Positions 23,885-34,759 of a stretch of 64,000 nucleotides of DNA are shown one piece after another (positions within the stretch are counted from its first letter, which is position 1; each line of letters starts with the position of its first letter). Source of the stretch: Acanthochromis polyacanthus (Eukaryota > Chordata > Actinopteri > Pomacentridae); contig NC_067135.1 in the NCBI RefSeq assembly GCF_021347895.1, forward strand, positions 496,001 to 560,000, in the 5' to 3' direction. The notes below the pieces were generated by a model, which was given only the letters and a program-made list of their open reading frames with translations, did not search any database and was not told the origin of the DNA. A program made the translations under genes and the position numbers.

Positions 23885-24419
23885 CTGGATGAAGGTGACG
23901 TTGTCTGGAAACCTGGAGGAGGAGGAGCGTGGAGGCAGGAGAGGAGGAGCACAGAGAGGACCCCGACTCACCCTGAATGACAAGGGGAGGGACAGGAAGG
24001 CCTCCCGCATCACTTCCTGTTCCCTCCCTCCCTGCAGATCAGGAGGCAGCGCTACCTTTGCCCTCTTCCTCTCCTCCACCACTATGTCATGTGACAGGAA
24101 GTGCCGGATGTTCTGCTTGGCGGCTTTAACCAGCCGCTGGTCTAGCTCCACCCCCAGGATGTGGGCGGGGTTGAACATCCGAGCTATGGTCAGGGTCATG
24201 TGACCCGCCCCGCAGCCCACATCCAACACCGTCTTGTCTCTGAACCAATCAGCTTCCAGGAGTCCTATCCGAGGGTCCTTCTCCTCCCCAACTCGCCCCT
24301 CCAACCTGTCGCCATAGAAGCCGTGGTAACCATAGTAACGGCTATGGCTGCCATGCTGGTAGCGCTGTTTGTCTTTGATCCTTTCTGGTGGCCGAGCAGA
24401 GCGGGGCTGTGGTCCACAC
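23885..24419 (-). CDS. mepce: mepce coding exon 4 (SAM-binding core)
   Basis: 535 bases. Encodes the conserved entry RYYGYHGFYGDRL (about 332-344), DPRIGLLEADWF, motif I VLDVGCGAGH (about 369-378) that binds S-adenosylmethionine, the acidic GVELDQRLV strand (about 394-402) and KQNIRHFL. A variable Glu/Arg/Pro-rich loop follows, as in the mammalian protein. It closes with FPDNVTFIQ before a GTGAGT donor. Codons interrupted at the 5' junction join correctly to exon 3. Confidence 0.95.
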
Positions 24420-24498
24420 CTGCAGGGAAACAGAGCTCATGTGACCGGGCCGTCCAACCAGATCACAGCATTCTAACACAGTCAGGTACAGCGCTCAC

Positions 24499-24796
24499 CT
24501 GCCAGCTTTAGCCCCTCCTACCAGCGGTGTCTGGAATTTGGTTGGCTGAGCCGTGGCTGCCATGGTGACAGCGCCTGCAGTGCCATCTGATGACCTCACT
24601 GAGGTGGTGCGCCGCCGTCTCCGATGACGACCGTCACCCTGGTTCCCAGGCTTGTGGGCGGGGCCAGGTGGAGGATGGGTGTGCCTCCTGGGTAGGATAG
24701 GGGGCGTGGCTACATCATCTCTGCAAGTGATGGCCGTGTTGAGTTCACAGGGGAGAGGAGACGGAGGAACACTGCCATCTCTGGCCAACAGGGGAA
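24499..24796 (-). CDS. mepce: mepce coding exon 3
   Basis: 298 bases. Contains PCELNTAITCRDDVATP, matching the ELNTAINCRDEV motif of MEPCE, then a low-complexity basic stretch GRHRRRRRTTSV. It ends GAKAGR at a GTGAGC donor. The acceptor, TGTCCTGTAG, lies inside the first unit of the neighbouring 70-bp repeat array. Confidence 0.9.
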
Positions 24797-25310
24797 CTAC
24801 AGGACATCAGACACCATGTTAGTGCTTATTTCGATGTTACTGATGCTTCATAACTGGTTTATAGAACTACAGGACATTAGACATCATGTTAGTGTTTATT
24901 TAGATGTTACTGATGCTTCATAACTGGTTTATAGAAATACAGGACATTAGACACCATGTTAGTGCTTATTTCGATGTTACTGATGCTTCATAACTGGTTT
25001 ATAGAACTACAGGACATTAGACATCATGTTAGTGTTTATTTAGATGTTACTGATGCTTCATAACTGGTTTATAGAACTACAGGACATTAGACATCATGTT
25101 AGTGCTTATTTAGATGTTACTGATGCTTCATAACTGGTTTATAGAAATACAGGACATTAGACACCATGTTAGTGCTTATTTCGATGTTACTGATGCTTCA
25201 TAACTGGTTTATAGAACTACAGGACATTAGACATCATGTTAGTGTTTATTTAGATGTTACTGATGCTTCATAACTGGTTTATAGAACTACAGGACATTAG
25301 ACATCAAGTC
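24797..25310. repeat. 70-bp minisatellite in mepce intron 2
   Basis: About 7.3 nearly identical 70-bp units beginning AACTACAGGACATTAGACAT and ending CATAACTGGTTTATAG. Each unit carries a CTGTAG on the minus strand, like the acceptor used by exon 3. The alternation of variants (cttatttcg and tttatttag) suggests a 140-bp higher-order unit. Confidence 0.97.
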
Positions 25311-25336
25311 AGTGGATCCAGGTGTTCCAGCCTCAC

Positions 25337-25590
25337 CTGTGAGCCCAGCTGTGGGGGGGAACAGTCGGGCCGGCACCACGTCCCGGTCTGCTGGGACTCC
25401 ATGGTGTCGGTTCCGGTGCCTCTTCCTGGACTTCAGGGGGGACAGCAGGACTCCCCCCGCTCCCTCCCCTTCCTCCCCACCTCCCTTCAGGTTCAGGGGA
25501 TCGGTGATGTCACGGGGAACCAGGATCTCTACAGGGTCTCCGCCCCGTGAAGGCAGGGGTGAGCACTTTGGAGTCTCCTGATTGGTCGTC
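25337..25590 (-). CDS. mepce: mepce coding exon 2
   Basis: 254 bases. Encodes [20 protein letters not shown] and [10 protein letters not shown], closely matching the AETPKSSPLPAKGRDPVEIL / PKDITDPLSL block of the MEPCE N-terminal region, then [14 protein letters not shown], a basic region. Acceptor ACTTCTCAG, donor GTGAGG. Confidence 0.93.
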
Positions 25591-26109
25591 CTGAGAAGTG
25601 GGAGGGGCCAGAATGTGAGTTTATTCTGAGTTCAGTTAGTTTTAGTTCAACATGTCCAGTTTATTAAGAACCCCCATCCTGTTCTGTTTTTAACACGTTT
25701 AACCCTCTGAAACCAGAACCCTGCTGAGAAGAACTGACACCGTTCATCAGAATCTGTCCAGACGGAATCCATCGTCACATTTTTAACTTCAGACGGTCCC
25801 TGAAGGCATCATGTACCGTCCTGTCAGAAAAAATGATCTAATTTAAGCTTCAAATCACTTTTCATTCAAAGTCCCTTTATTCTTCACACCTCATTTAAGG
25901 TAAAACCACCAAAACAAAGCATCTTCAGCAGGTTCTAAAAACCAGAATCTTCTTCCTCCTGGTTCTGGTTCAGCAGGACCGGCTCACCTGAGACCAGCAG
26001 GGAAACATTCAGACGTGGTCAGGAACTGAAGGACGGTGCAGAGGAGCTACAGGTGTCCTCAGACATCTCCAACATCTCCTGGAGTCAGGCTGTTGTCTCC
26101 AGATGCTTC

Positions 26110-26460
26110 AAACCTCCACCATCATAGCTGTGGAGAAGAACCGTTCCCCTGAGTACCATCAATCTGACCTCCACCATCATAGTTGTGGAGAAGAACCGTT
26201 CTCCTGAGTACCGCCCCATCGTTCTGACCTCCACCATCATAGCTGTGGAGAAGAACCGTTCTCCTGAGTACCATCAATCTGACCTCCACCATCATAGCTG
26301 TGGAGAAGAACCGTTCTCCTGAGTACCATCAATCTGACCTCCACCATCATAGCTGTGGAGAAGAACCGTTCTCCTGAGTACCATCAATCTGACCTCCACC
26401 ATCATAGTTGTGGAGAAGAACCGTTCTCCTGAGTACTGCCCCATCGTTCTGACCTCCACC
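26110..26460. repeat. 55-bp minisatellite in mepce intron 1
   Basis: Six units of about 55-60 bp with ACCTCCACCATCATAGCTGT and GGAGAAGAACCGTTCTCCTG. GAGAAGAACCGTTCTC is a near-palindrome in every unit. The remainder of the intron (26461-27254) shows no recognised feature. Confidence 0.93.
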
Positions 26461-27254
26461 ATCGTACAGCCATGGCCATAAGTTTGGACACAAGTACCAT
26501 GACGCTTGTGAATCTTAGAAAATACCACAAAATTGTCACTTACCAGTCATAGCCATCAACCAAAATGAAATAAAGATATTTCCAGTGCATAAATTTGATG
26601 TTTGACAGCAAATATTGACATTGGAATATTAACTGCAAATTGTTGCACAAATTTAGATTGTAAACATACAGTAGGGTCACCTGTAAACACCCACACACAG
26701 GCAGTACTATTCTATACTACTGCAGTGCTTTGCTTGTTTCTCTGTGTTCTAGTTTTCTTTCTGACATGTTAGTTGCAGAGGTGTAACAGAACCATCATTC
26801 AGTCAAGTCTGTGTCCGCTACGTACAGAACTGATCATAAAGTAGCCTTAGACTCACTAACATCACTGCACAGCCCTCTGATGTGAGTCTTCTGGTTTCAG
26901 GTTTTAATTTTTGTGTCTAAATGAATAATAATCATTTGTCTTGTCAGGAGGTCAGAGATTTTCTTTTTACAGCATTTTGATGCAAATACTTTATTTCTGG
27001 ATAATTTAAATGTAGAATAAAATGATTTAAATCAAATATCACATTTTAAGCTCATATTCTGTTAATTTTGTTGACAGTTCACTGACTGGAGGCTGATAAG
27101 TTTAGGTAATTCCTTTATTTAGATTTAATATTTATTACTTTCTAACTCTGTTACCTTGTTGTCTGACGTTTGTAGTGAGTACTTTAGCTACCTTATGAGT
27201 TCTGGTTCTGATCTTCAGACAGATACCTGACCTGCAGCTCAGGATGAGTCTCAC

Positions 27255-27616
27255 CTGTTCACGTCTTCATCCAGCAGAGAGTTCAGGTTCAGGGGGTCGA
27301 AGATATTTCCTCCCAACAGGAAGTGACTTGGCAGAACGGGCTCTGATTGGCTGTCACTGTTGGCACGGCGACGGCGCTTTGCCGGGCCCTTGAAGCCGAC
27401 GCCCGTCGAGTAACGCCTCTTCCCGATTCGCTGAGAGGGGAGGGGGGGCTGGCGACCTGCAGGCTGCTGGAGGCCGTTTTTAGGGCGGATGAAGGGGTGG
27501 GTCTTAGTCAGTGGCGGCTGCTCTGATAGGCTGACAGTGGAGGAGAAGGCGGGGCTGACTGTGATGGCCGCCTCGAGAGGAAGGAGGGTCTCTTTGTCCA
27601 GTGACATCCTGATCAT
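27255..27616 (-). CDS. mepce: mepce, 7SK snRNA methylphosphate capping enzyme; first coding exon
   Basis: MEPCE (Bin3 family) adds a single methyl group from S-adenosylmethionine to the 5' gamma-phosphate of 7SK RNA in the nucleus. It then stays in the 7SK RNP with LARP7, holding P-TEFb inactive. The gene has seven coding exons on the minus strand (27616 to 21119) whose phases all agree, giving 607 aa against about 690 in human. The start MIRMSLDKE matches the human MIEMAAEKE start. This exon also carries a nuclear-localisation-like KGPAKRRRRANSDS and the conserved LPSHFLLGGNIFDPLNLN and SLLDEDVNR. The exon begins at acceptor 27645 with 29 bases of 5'UTR. Introns are largely minisatellite. 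The C-terminal methyltransferase half is conserved; the N-terminal half is low complexity, as in other vertebrates. Confidence 0.95.
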
Positions 27617-28395
27617 CTTCCACCTGGGGATCAACCAGCCAATCACTGTAGAGGGAGAGGGAGGGGTCAGCCTGACTGACAGGAGGCAGAGCCAATCAGA
27701 TTCATCAACAGAGAAATAAATGTATTAACATAAAAACATCAATGACTCAACTGACTGGAAAATTAATTATCAACTTCTTTTAGCAGTCAATTACCTGAAA
27801 ACAGATCCCTTAATCTGAAAAATGAAAGTAATAAAAGTCTGGTTTCAGTCTCAGGTTTAATAGAAATGACACAGATAATAAATTTACTTAAAGCACAGAG
27901 ATAAAACGTGTTTTATATCCTGTTAAAAAAACATTTTTGCAGGAAATGCAGTCAGCATTTATTCACGTTTATGATAATCTGTGAATGATCTTTTTATCAA
28001 ACCTCAAAAAATAGTAACTAAATGCAACGTTTTGTTTATTGAAAATAATAATAATTTCTGAATACTGTGACAGGAATCAGATAAATATATACTGAGAAAT
28101 CACAAACTTAACAATAACTTCCTCAAAATGAGACATTAGTTACCACAGCATGAAAACTGAACACGAGTTAAACAAAGTCCTTTATTAATAAATGTATTCT
28201 GGTGTGTTTTAGTCTAGTATCTGCTATAAATACAGACCACACCTGAACAACATCTGGTTTGTCTAAAAAAATCAGAAAACATTTAAACATCTGGATCCGA
28301 TCATTTCTCAAACTTCTGAGCAGAACAAACTTCAGTAACACTAATTTCCAGAGTTATAATCAATCACTGTTGAGTGTGCGTGTTTTTGTGTTTAC

Positions 28396-28690
28396 CTTAA
28401 AAACGATCTAAGCCCCGCCCCTGCCGCGGTCCCCACCAATCTCGGCGCTTTGTCATGAATACATCAAGCTGACAGGTAAACAGTTAGCTTCACCGCTAGC
28501 TCCGTCCAGCTAACACGCAGGAAGTAGCTACCACTTAGCTAACACGCATCCCTCCACAAACACAGCCAAGAACAAACCGCTCTGTGTACGACAACGAGAC
28601 CGCGCTGAGTTCTGCGTACGTATCAGCGTGTGCGTACGACTTCGACAGTCATAACTTCAGCTGCTAGCTGCTAGCTGCAACCTCGTAACC
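28396..28690 (-). other. mepce: mepce 5'UTR exon
   Basis: GC-rich, CpG-containing sequence ends on the minus strand at a good donor AAG|GTAAAC (28396/28395). The acceptor at 27645 precedes the coding exon. The start is placed about 25-30 bases after the TATA box. No upstream ATG-initiated long frame was noticed. Confidence 0.6.
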
Positions 28691-28712
28691 GTGATCTGAA
28701 ACGGAGCCCGCG

Positions 28713-28720
28713 TTTTTATA
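28713..28720 (-). promoter_or_regulatory. mepce: mepce TATA box
   Basis: Minus strand TATAAAAA within a GC- and CpG-richer region (about 28400-28740), at the right distance upstream of the predicted 5'UTR exon. Confidence 0.6.
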
Positions 28721-28739
28721 CAGCAGCCTGGGCCAACGT

Positions 28740-29722
28740 GACTGACAGCAGAACGGGCCAATCATATGCAGAGCTGAGCCCCCACCTCTCTCGAGGTTTG
28801 ACTAATCACAACACTGCAATGGATCTAGCAGTTTTGTGATTGGTCAGTGATGGGTGAGGGCGGGAGAATGGCCTGACGAGAGAGGCGTCCTGAGCGGTGC
28901 CTGACTGGAAACACGAGCAGAGCTGAAAACAAGCGGTTTACCGGTAAAAAATTAAGGGTTTACCGACAAATGTGCAGCAGCAGCAGGTGCTGAAACACAT
29001 CGTTCGTGAGTTAAGTAAAGTTCTAGCGAAGAGAAGTTTAAGTTTAGAATCTTTTAGCGTCTCAGGGAGCAGGAGTTCGTCTTATGGTGGAGCGGGTTTT
29101 TTCGCCATAAATTCAGGTTGGCAGGAAAAACTCGCCGCCTCCTAGTGGTTTCGTCCAACAAACTCTGTCAGTCACATAATGCAGAGTGGAGGTGGTTAAA
29201 TGAACAAATAAGAAGACATTTGAATTCATTGTCCGGACCTGATAGGAGTTCAAGCAAAAGTCACCTGACAGGAAAACTTAGGGATTATCCGAAGTTTAAG
29301 TCCATAAACATAAGTGATGAGTTTTTATTTGAATGTTTGTGTTCTCGGGTTTAACCCTTGTGTCATTCTGCAGGTCAAATTGACCCATTTTAAAGTTTGA
29401 AAATCCATCCATCTGTAACCCACCTAGAAATTTCTATCTCTAAAATTTATAACAAAAAGAGAGAAACAAACAAATAAAGACTTCATATGTTTTGTACATG
29501 GTTATAAGTTTATTTTTTATAAATAAGCATGGTTTTGAGTAAATATGAAATAATTCACACATTCCAGAGGTTAAAATGGTATATATTGAGTGGTTAAAAT
29601 TATGTGAGCTTCCTATTGCACTGTTTTAGACATAAAATTCCTGGTGAGGTCATCCATTTCTTTGCATTATGAACTGTTGTTATTTTTGACAGTTTTGCAG
29701 CAGTGATGAACGGTTGGTAGTA
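28740..29722. other. Intergenic, no gene recognised
   Basis: Upstream of mepce. No exon, tandem array or element was identified. The few open frames are short and without recognisable motifs. Confidence 0.4.
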
Positions 29723-30310
29723 GGTGGCAGCGGTACTCCGCTGTCCACGTTCTTTTCCATGCTGGACGTAGAGGGAGGAAGATGTGACCGCAGCTCTTCG
29801 TAGCAGAGATAGACAGGACCGACCAGGAACTTACTGGAGTTTGTGTCTGAAATATTATTTGTGTGCAATAGGTAAGCTCATGTAAATCATTCTCCTGTCA
29901 TTTATAATTCATTTGAAAATTTATATGTTACTGTTTAATCATAACGCATACTGTGAAGTTACTGCGCTGTTTATTGCAGATAATGGGTGTGCTTATATAG
30001 AAAATGTATGGACTTTTGCTAAGTATAATTTGTTTGAATTTTGTTCAAGCTGTTTTAAAAGTTGTTTGGGCCAGTTAATGAGTTAGAAGTGTGCGAGCTC
30101 AGTTTTTAGCGTGCACATGGACATGTAGCACGGTTAGCCTAGCCTGTCGTAGCTGGGGTGGCAGCGGTACTCTGCTGTCCACGTGTTTTTCTTTTCCATG
30201 CTGGACATAGAGGGAGGTAGATGTGACCGCAGCTCTTCATAGCAGAGATAGACAGGACCGACCGGGAACTTACTGGAGTTTGTGTCTGAAAATATTATTT
30301 GTGTGCAATA
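29723..30310. repeat. Direct duplication of ~150 bp
   Basis: 29723-29870 and 30157-30310 are near-identical direct copies (GGTGGCAGCGGTACTC through TTATTTGTGTGCAATA) separated by about 286 bases. It looks like a segmental duplication or the two ends of an unknown element. Confidence 0.8.
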
Positions 30311-30440
30311 GTGCAATAGACTGGACTGCCGCGAGGTGTGTGTGTGCCGGTGTGACTGCGCTTGGTTGGATTGCTGATCGTCTGGAGCAGTGTGAACCGC
30401 CGACCTTCGTGAGCAGCTTTGGGATCGCTGATCTGAACGA

Positions 30441-31210
30441 ACGTCCCTTCGTTCTGCCTCTAGTCATGCTGCTATAGGCCTATAGGCTGCTGGGGGACTT
30501 CTCTTGACGCACTGAGCCCTTCTCTATCTACCTTTACATTTAATATGTATACCGTTATTGCAGTACATTCACTCTGTTTCCCCCTGTGCTATTTCTCCGA
30601 GTGTCCCTGGTCCCAGAGCTGGATGCTTCAGATCTGTGGTTGATGTTCCACCAGCTGGTCCAGTCTCCATCATGTCCACTGTGGGATGCTGCTGCTGACC
30701 TTCCTCCAGCCCTCTGCTTCAAACTCCCTTTTTCCACCAGTCAACTCTGCATTGCCTTCACTATACTGTTATGCTAACTTACATACTGTTTGAATTTTAC
30801 TGCTAGCTATATATGGAGTATGTTTAATGTCAGAGCCGTACATCATCAGAGTAAACTATGAGTCAGTTTTCAATGTTAGCTTATACTTTGTCTGTGTCAC
30901 ATATCCTGTCATACATGTATCCAAATGTGTGTTGTGTTTTCCTTGCTTTCCCACCCCTCCTTCTTCTCCCATCCCTCCCCCTTGCCCTCCTCTGTCCCTC
31001 TCAACCCCCCCGGCCAGCAGGCAGATGGGTCCCCCCTATATAGAGCCGGGTTCTGCTCGAGGTTTCTTCCCTGTTAAAAGGGTGTTTTCCTGCCACTGTC
31101 TCCTTTGGGCTTGCTCTGGGGGTCAGGCATTTGGGTTCTGTAAAGCGTCTTGAGACGATTTGACTGTAATTGACGCTATATAAATAAAATTGAATTGAAT
31201 TGAATTGAAT
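30441..31210 (+). mobile_element. L2-type LINE, 5'-truncated 3' end
   Basis: Matches the reverse complement of 53571-54345 over its length, including GCTGCTATAGGCCTATAG, CGAGGTTTCTTCCCTG and the terminal TATAAATAAAATTGAATTGA with (ATTGA)n tail. It is only the last part of the ORF and the 3'UTR. It lies inside a 20-bp tandem repeat, which resumes after the tail. Confidence 0.9.
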
Positions 31211-31515
31211 CGTCTGGAGCAGTGTGGACCGCCGATCGTCTGGAGCAGCGTGGACCGTCGATCGTCTGGAGCAGCGTGGACCGTCGATCGTCTGGAGCAG
31301 TGTGGACCGCCGATCGTCTGGAGCAGTGTGGACCGCCGACCTTCGTGAGCAGCTTTGGGACCGCTGATCGTCTGGAGCAGTGTGAACCGCCGACCTTCGT
31401 GAGCAGCTTTGGGACCGCTGATCGTCTGGAGCAGTGTGGACCGCCGATCTTCTGGAGCAGTTTTGGAACGCCAACCTTCGTGAGCAGTAATTGGATCGTA
31501 GACCTTCTGGAGTAG
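31211..31515. repeat. ~20-bp minisatellite (CGTCTGGAGCAGTGTGGACC)
   Basis: About 14 units with CGTCTGGAGCAGTGTGGACC and a CTTCGTGAGCAGCTTTGGGA variant. The same units precede the L2 insertion (about 30370-30435), so the LINE inserted into the array. Confidence 0.9.
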
Positions 31516-31876
31516 CTGTTTGCTCTGTTCCTGCTGTCCTAACGGAGAGTGAAACCGCTATAGGTAACATTAAGTGATAAATCGTTGTGCACAACAGAAT
31601 TAAAAGACTGAAAGCTGCAGCAAATTTTTTTTTTTTTTTTTTTTCTGGCCAGATGTTGTGTTTTGAAGACTGTTGAAAATTAATAATATTGGAAAAGAAG
31701 CAAATTGAGTATGTGTGTTTCATTTCTCTGCATGAGATCAATCATTTCTCTGCTGCCTAAGACTTAGAAATTTTTAGTGGTCTTGGTCTTTAAACTTCGA
31801 ACCAGGACACCGCACATTAATGGCGGTGATCCCAGACCGTGAGGTTTATTTTTGCAGTTTGTTCAGACCTGGTTAC
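31516..31876. other. Short unassigned stretch with poly-T
   Basis: Contains a 21-22 base T run near 31626-31645 and nothing else recognised. Confidence 0.4.
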
Positions 31877-32231
31877 ACATCCATCCTCTATACACCGCTT
31901 TATCCTCACTAGGGTCATGGGGGGTGCTGGAGTCTATCCCAGCTGACTCGGGTGAAGGCAGGGGACACCCTGGACAGGTCACCAGTCTGTCACAGGGCTA
32001 CATATACAGACACACAATCACACTCACATTCACACCTACGGACAATTTAGAGTAACCAATTAACCTCAGCATGTTTTTGGACTGTGGGAGGAAGCCGGAG
32101 TACCCGGAGAAAACCCACGCATGCACAGGGAGAACATGCAAACTCCATGCAGAAAGATCCCAGGCTGGGATTTGAACCGGGGATCTTCTTGCTGCAAGGC
32201 CAAAGTGCTAACCACTACACACTGTGCAGCC
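31877..32231 (-). mobile_element. tRNA-headed SINE, copy 1
   Basis: On the minus strand it begins GGCTGCACAGTGTGTAGTGG, with a box A-like segment and the box B GGTTCAAATCCC. Then comes the shared body with CTTCCTCCCACAGTCC and CAGGGTGTCCCCTGCCTTCA. The tail is a short GGATGGATG-type repeat. It is nearly the same as 44418-44786. Confidence 0.8.
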
Positions 32232-32499
32232 CCACTCTGAAACAGGCGTAAACTAACCGTGACGTCACCCGTTGGTTTCAACGCTGAGAAAATGAAGCCC
32301 GGATTTTGCTACTTCCTGGTCACCGTTTTGGATTTTTTGGAGCCAGTGACATAAAAAGCGTCATCAAACAGACTGGACCGGAGAGAAACTAGGGGCAGGA
32401 TCGGCTGAGGACTCTCTTATCCCGCCCACATTTTACCGCAGAGGCTTCTATTGCTGTCTATCAAGTATAGCCACGCCCCCTGGCTCCGCCAACTTTAAC

Positions 32500-33756
32500 A
32501 ATTTATTTAAAATTCAGTATTGATTTATTTTAAGATCGGCCACCTGATCTCTCATTTTGACCATGAAAACTAACGGGAAAAAAATCCTGAGCTGTAGAAC
32601 ATCAGTCTATCAAATTTTATTTTTTCCAAAAATGAATTGGGGTCTATGGAGAAAAAGCTTTTTGGAGCCAACAGTAGCAGACAGCGTGATATTGCAAGTT
32701 TTTGACACTTCTGGGTGGGCTTCAATTCTGGAGTCAGATGCTATGTCCATCTTTATATACAGTCTATGGTCTGAAATGGGTATTGAAAAACAAAAAAAGG
32801 AGTGGTTATTTGACTTTTGAAATACAAAAATTAAAATAGAAGTACAAGGCGTTTTTCCTTTTCATGATAAAAAGGGATATACGAAATTTTAAAAATGCTT
32901 TGATTTTCATTTATATTTACAATCGGTAAGAGACAGAAACGAAAAAAGACCCGTTTTTCATTTTCTGAGACCGGATGTGGTCATCGGCAAGGGTGGAGCC
33001 AAACAGAGTACGATGCATAGACTGTATATAAATGGTTTTTTTTCGTTACTGTTCATGGTCAAAATGAGAGTTCAAGTGGCTGATCTTAAAATAAATCAAT
33101 TTTGATCTTTTATCTATTAAGTTTTGCGACGCAAGGGGGCGTGGTTACTTGATTGACAGTTCGTCTGGAATGACTGACAGTCTGGAGGATGCAGCCCAGA
33201 CTCTGCTCTCCTGGATTGGATTCATTCTTATATGGTAACTGGTGGTTTATTTATTGGTGAAGAAGCAGAATCTTTTCCACAGTTTTCCTGCCCGTTGGCT
33301 TATTACCGCCTGGCAAAACATCGTTTTCCGCGAGGTATTGTTTTGAGCTGCATGGTCTTGGTTGATTGGTTGCTTGTTTGTCTGTAACACTTTGGTTTCT
33401 GTGCGATAACTCCACAAAATATTGATGTAGCCTCACCATATTTGGCACACAGGTGTACCATAATAAGACACAGGTCAAGTTCGAATTTGGTGACCGTGAC
33501 CTAATTTTCAAGGTCACAGGGGTCATCTTTGTAAATGTAGTTGCCGTGACCTCGCCAGGTGGTCCAAGTTTGGCAAAACTTCTTGTTTTAACTAGTTTTC
33601 TTCCTTCAGCTGATTCTACCAGCAGACACTGAAAGTTCGGTAAGTAAATGTTTATTTTATTTTCTGAAATGTGTTGTGTTACTGTAATGTGGTACATTTA
33701 GTTAAGAAAGCCGTCAGTGGAGACGCTGGTTCACATTAATGTAATGTTTAGAAAAC
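32500..33756 (+). repeat. Dispersed repeat R, with internal foldback arms
   Basis: Second copy of the repeat split by a hAT-like element at 16930-20090, here uninterrupted. It contains inverted arms about 60 bp long: near 32512-32575 and its reverse complement near 33047-33110 (both with CATTTTGACCATGAA and GATTTATTTTAAGATC). A GGTGACCGTGACCT / TTCAAGGTCACAGG block at about 33475-33550 is a common fish dispersed motif. No transposase was seen. Confidence 0.6.
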
Positions 33757-34555
33757 ATTGAAAAATCCAATGAATTTCGCTGCATTTTGGTTGATTTCTT
33801 GTGAATGTTCTTAAAGAAAATATTAGAAGTTCTACTGATATATATGGAATCACTTTAGATATTTTAAAGATTTTTTGAAGGATTTTTACTAATTTTTAGA
33901 AAATATTTACAAATGTATTTTTTGCCAAATTTGGTGGATTTTTTTCAAAGATAAAACTTTTAAGGGCAACTTTTAAGAAATTATTGGAATTTTCTTCCTG
34001 AAGGTTTTGTGAATTTTCTGAAATTTGGAGATTTTTTTGCTGAATTTTTGGATTTTTTCAGACAAGGAAACAATATTTTTGGTTCCTGTAAATGAGGACA
34101 ACAGGAGGGTTAACATCACTTTCTCTTCTAACCCGACTGTTTTCACTCTTCTGACACACATGGTCTTAAAATCTAGATTATTTAGGCTGTTTTGATCTAG
34201 AATCCATGTGTTTTGACACATTTTCACATCTCCTTAACTCAGATTTCAGCTGTTAAACTGAACACATGGAGGCTTTAAACTCTTCTCAGAGTTAATCCAG
34301 TTTCACAGGAAGTTCAGTTTCATCTCGAGCTGTTTGTCCTTCATGTCTGAGATTAACTCACAGCTGTTGTCCCTCTGGTCCACCAGAGGACGCTGTTCAC
34401 CCTCAACTCTTTACTGCGCGTCTACACAACAGTTGGATTGGACAACATGACTTCACGTTTAGAAACTTTGTTCTGGACAGCGCCACCTGCTGCAGTGGAG
34501 GATCACTACATTGAACACGTTTCAGTTCGAAATGAGGATTTCGCTCAGAATGTAC
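33757..34555. other. Intergenic, AT-rich, nothing recognised
   Basis: T/A-rich stretch with many ATTTTT phrases near 33780-34080; no coding potential seen. Confidence 0.4.
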
Positions 34556-34755
34556 TTTAAAAGCTTTATTCAAGCAGTATTCCACACAAAGTACTATTTC
34601 CTGTCCAAGTACCTCTAGTTTAAAGGTTTATTCAAGCAGTGTTCCACACAAAGTACTACTTCCTGTCCAAGTACCTCTAGTTTAAAGGTTTATTCAAGCA
34701 GTATTCCACACAAAGTACTATTTCCTGTCCAAGTACCTCTAGTTTAAAGGTTTAT
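34556..34755. repeat. 62-bp tandem repeat, ~3 copies
   Basis: Units containing CAGTATTCCACACAAAGTAC and AAGTACCTCTAGTTTAAAGG, about 62 bp each. TTTAAAGGTTTATTC is shared with the array at 10680. Confidence 0.92.
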
Positions 34756-34759
34756 TCTA

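Noticed and set aside
31001..31741. 246-codon minus-strand frame
   Set aside because: It runs across the poly-T run, the 20-bp minisatellite and the L2 3'UTR; a composite of unrelated repeats.
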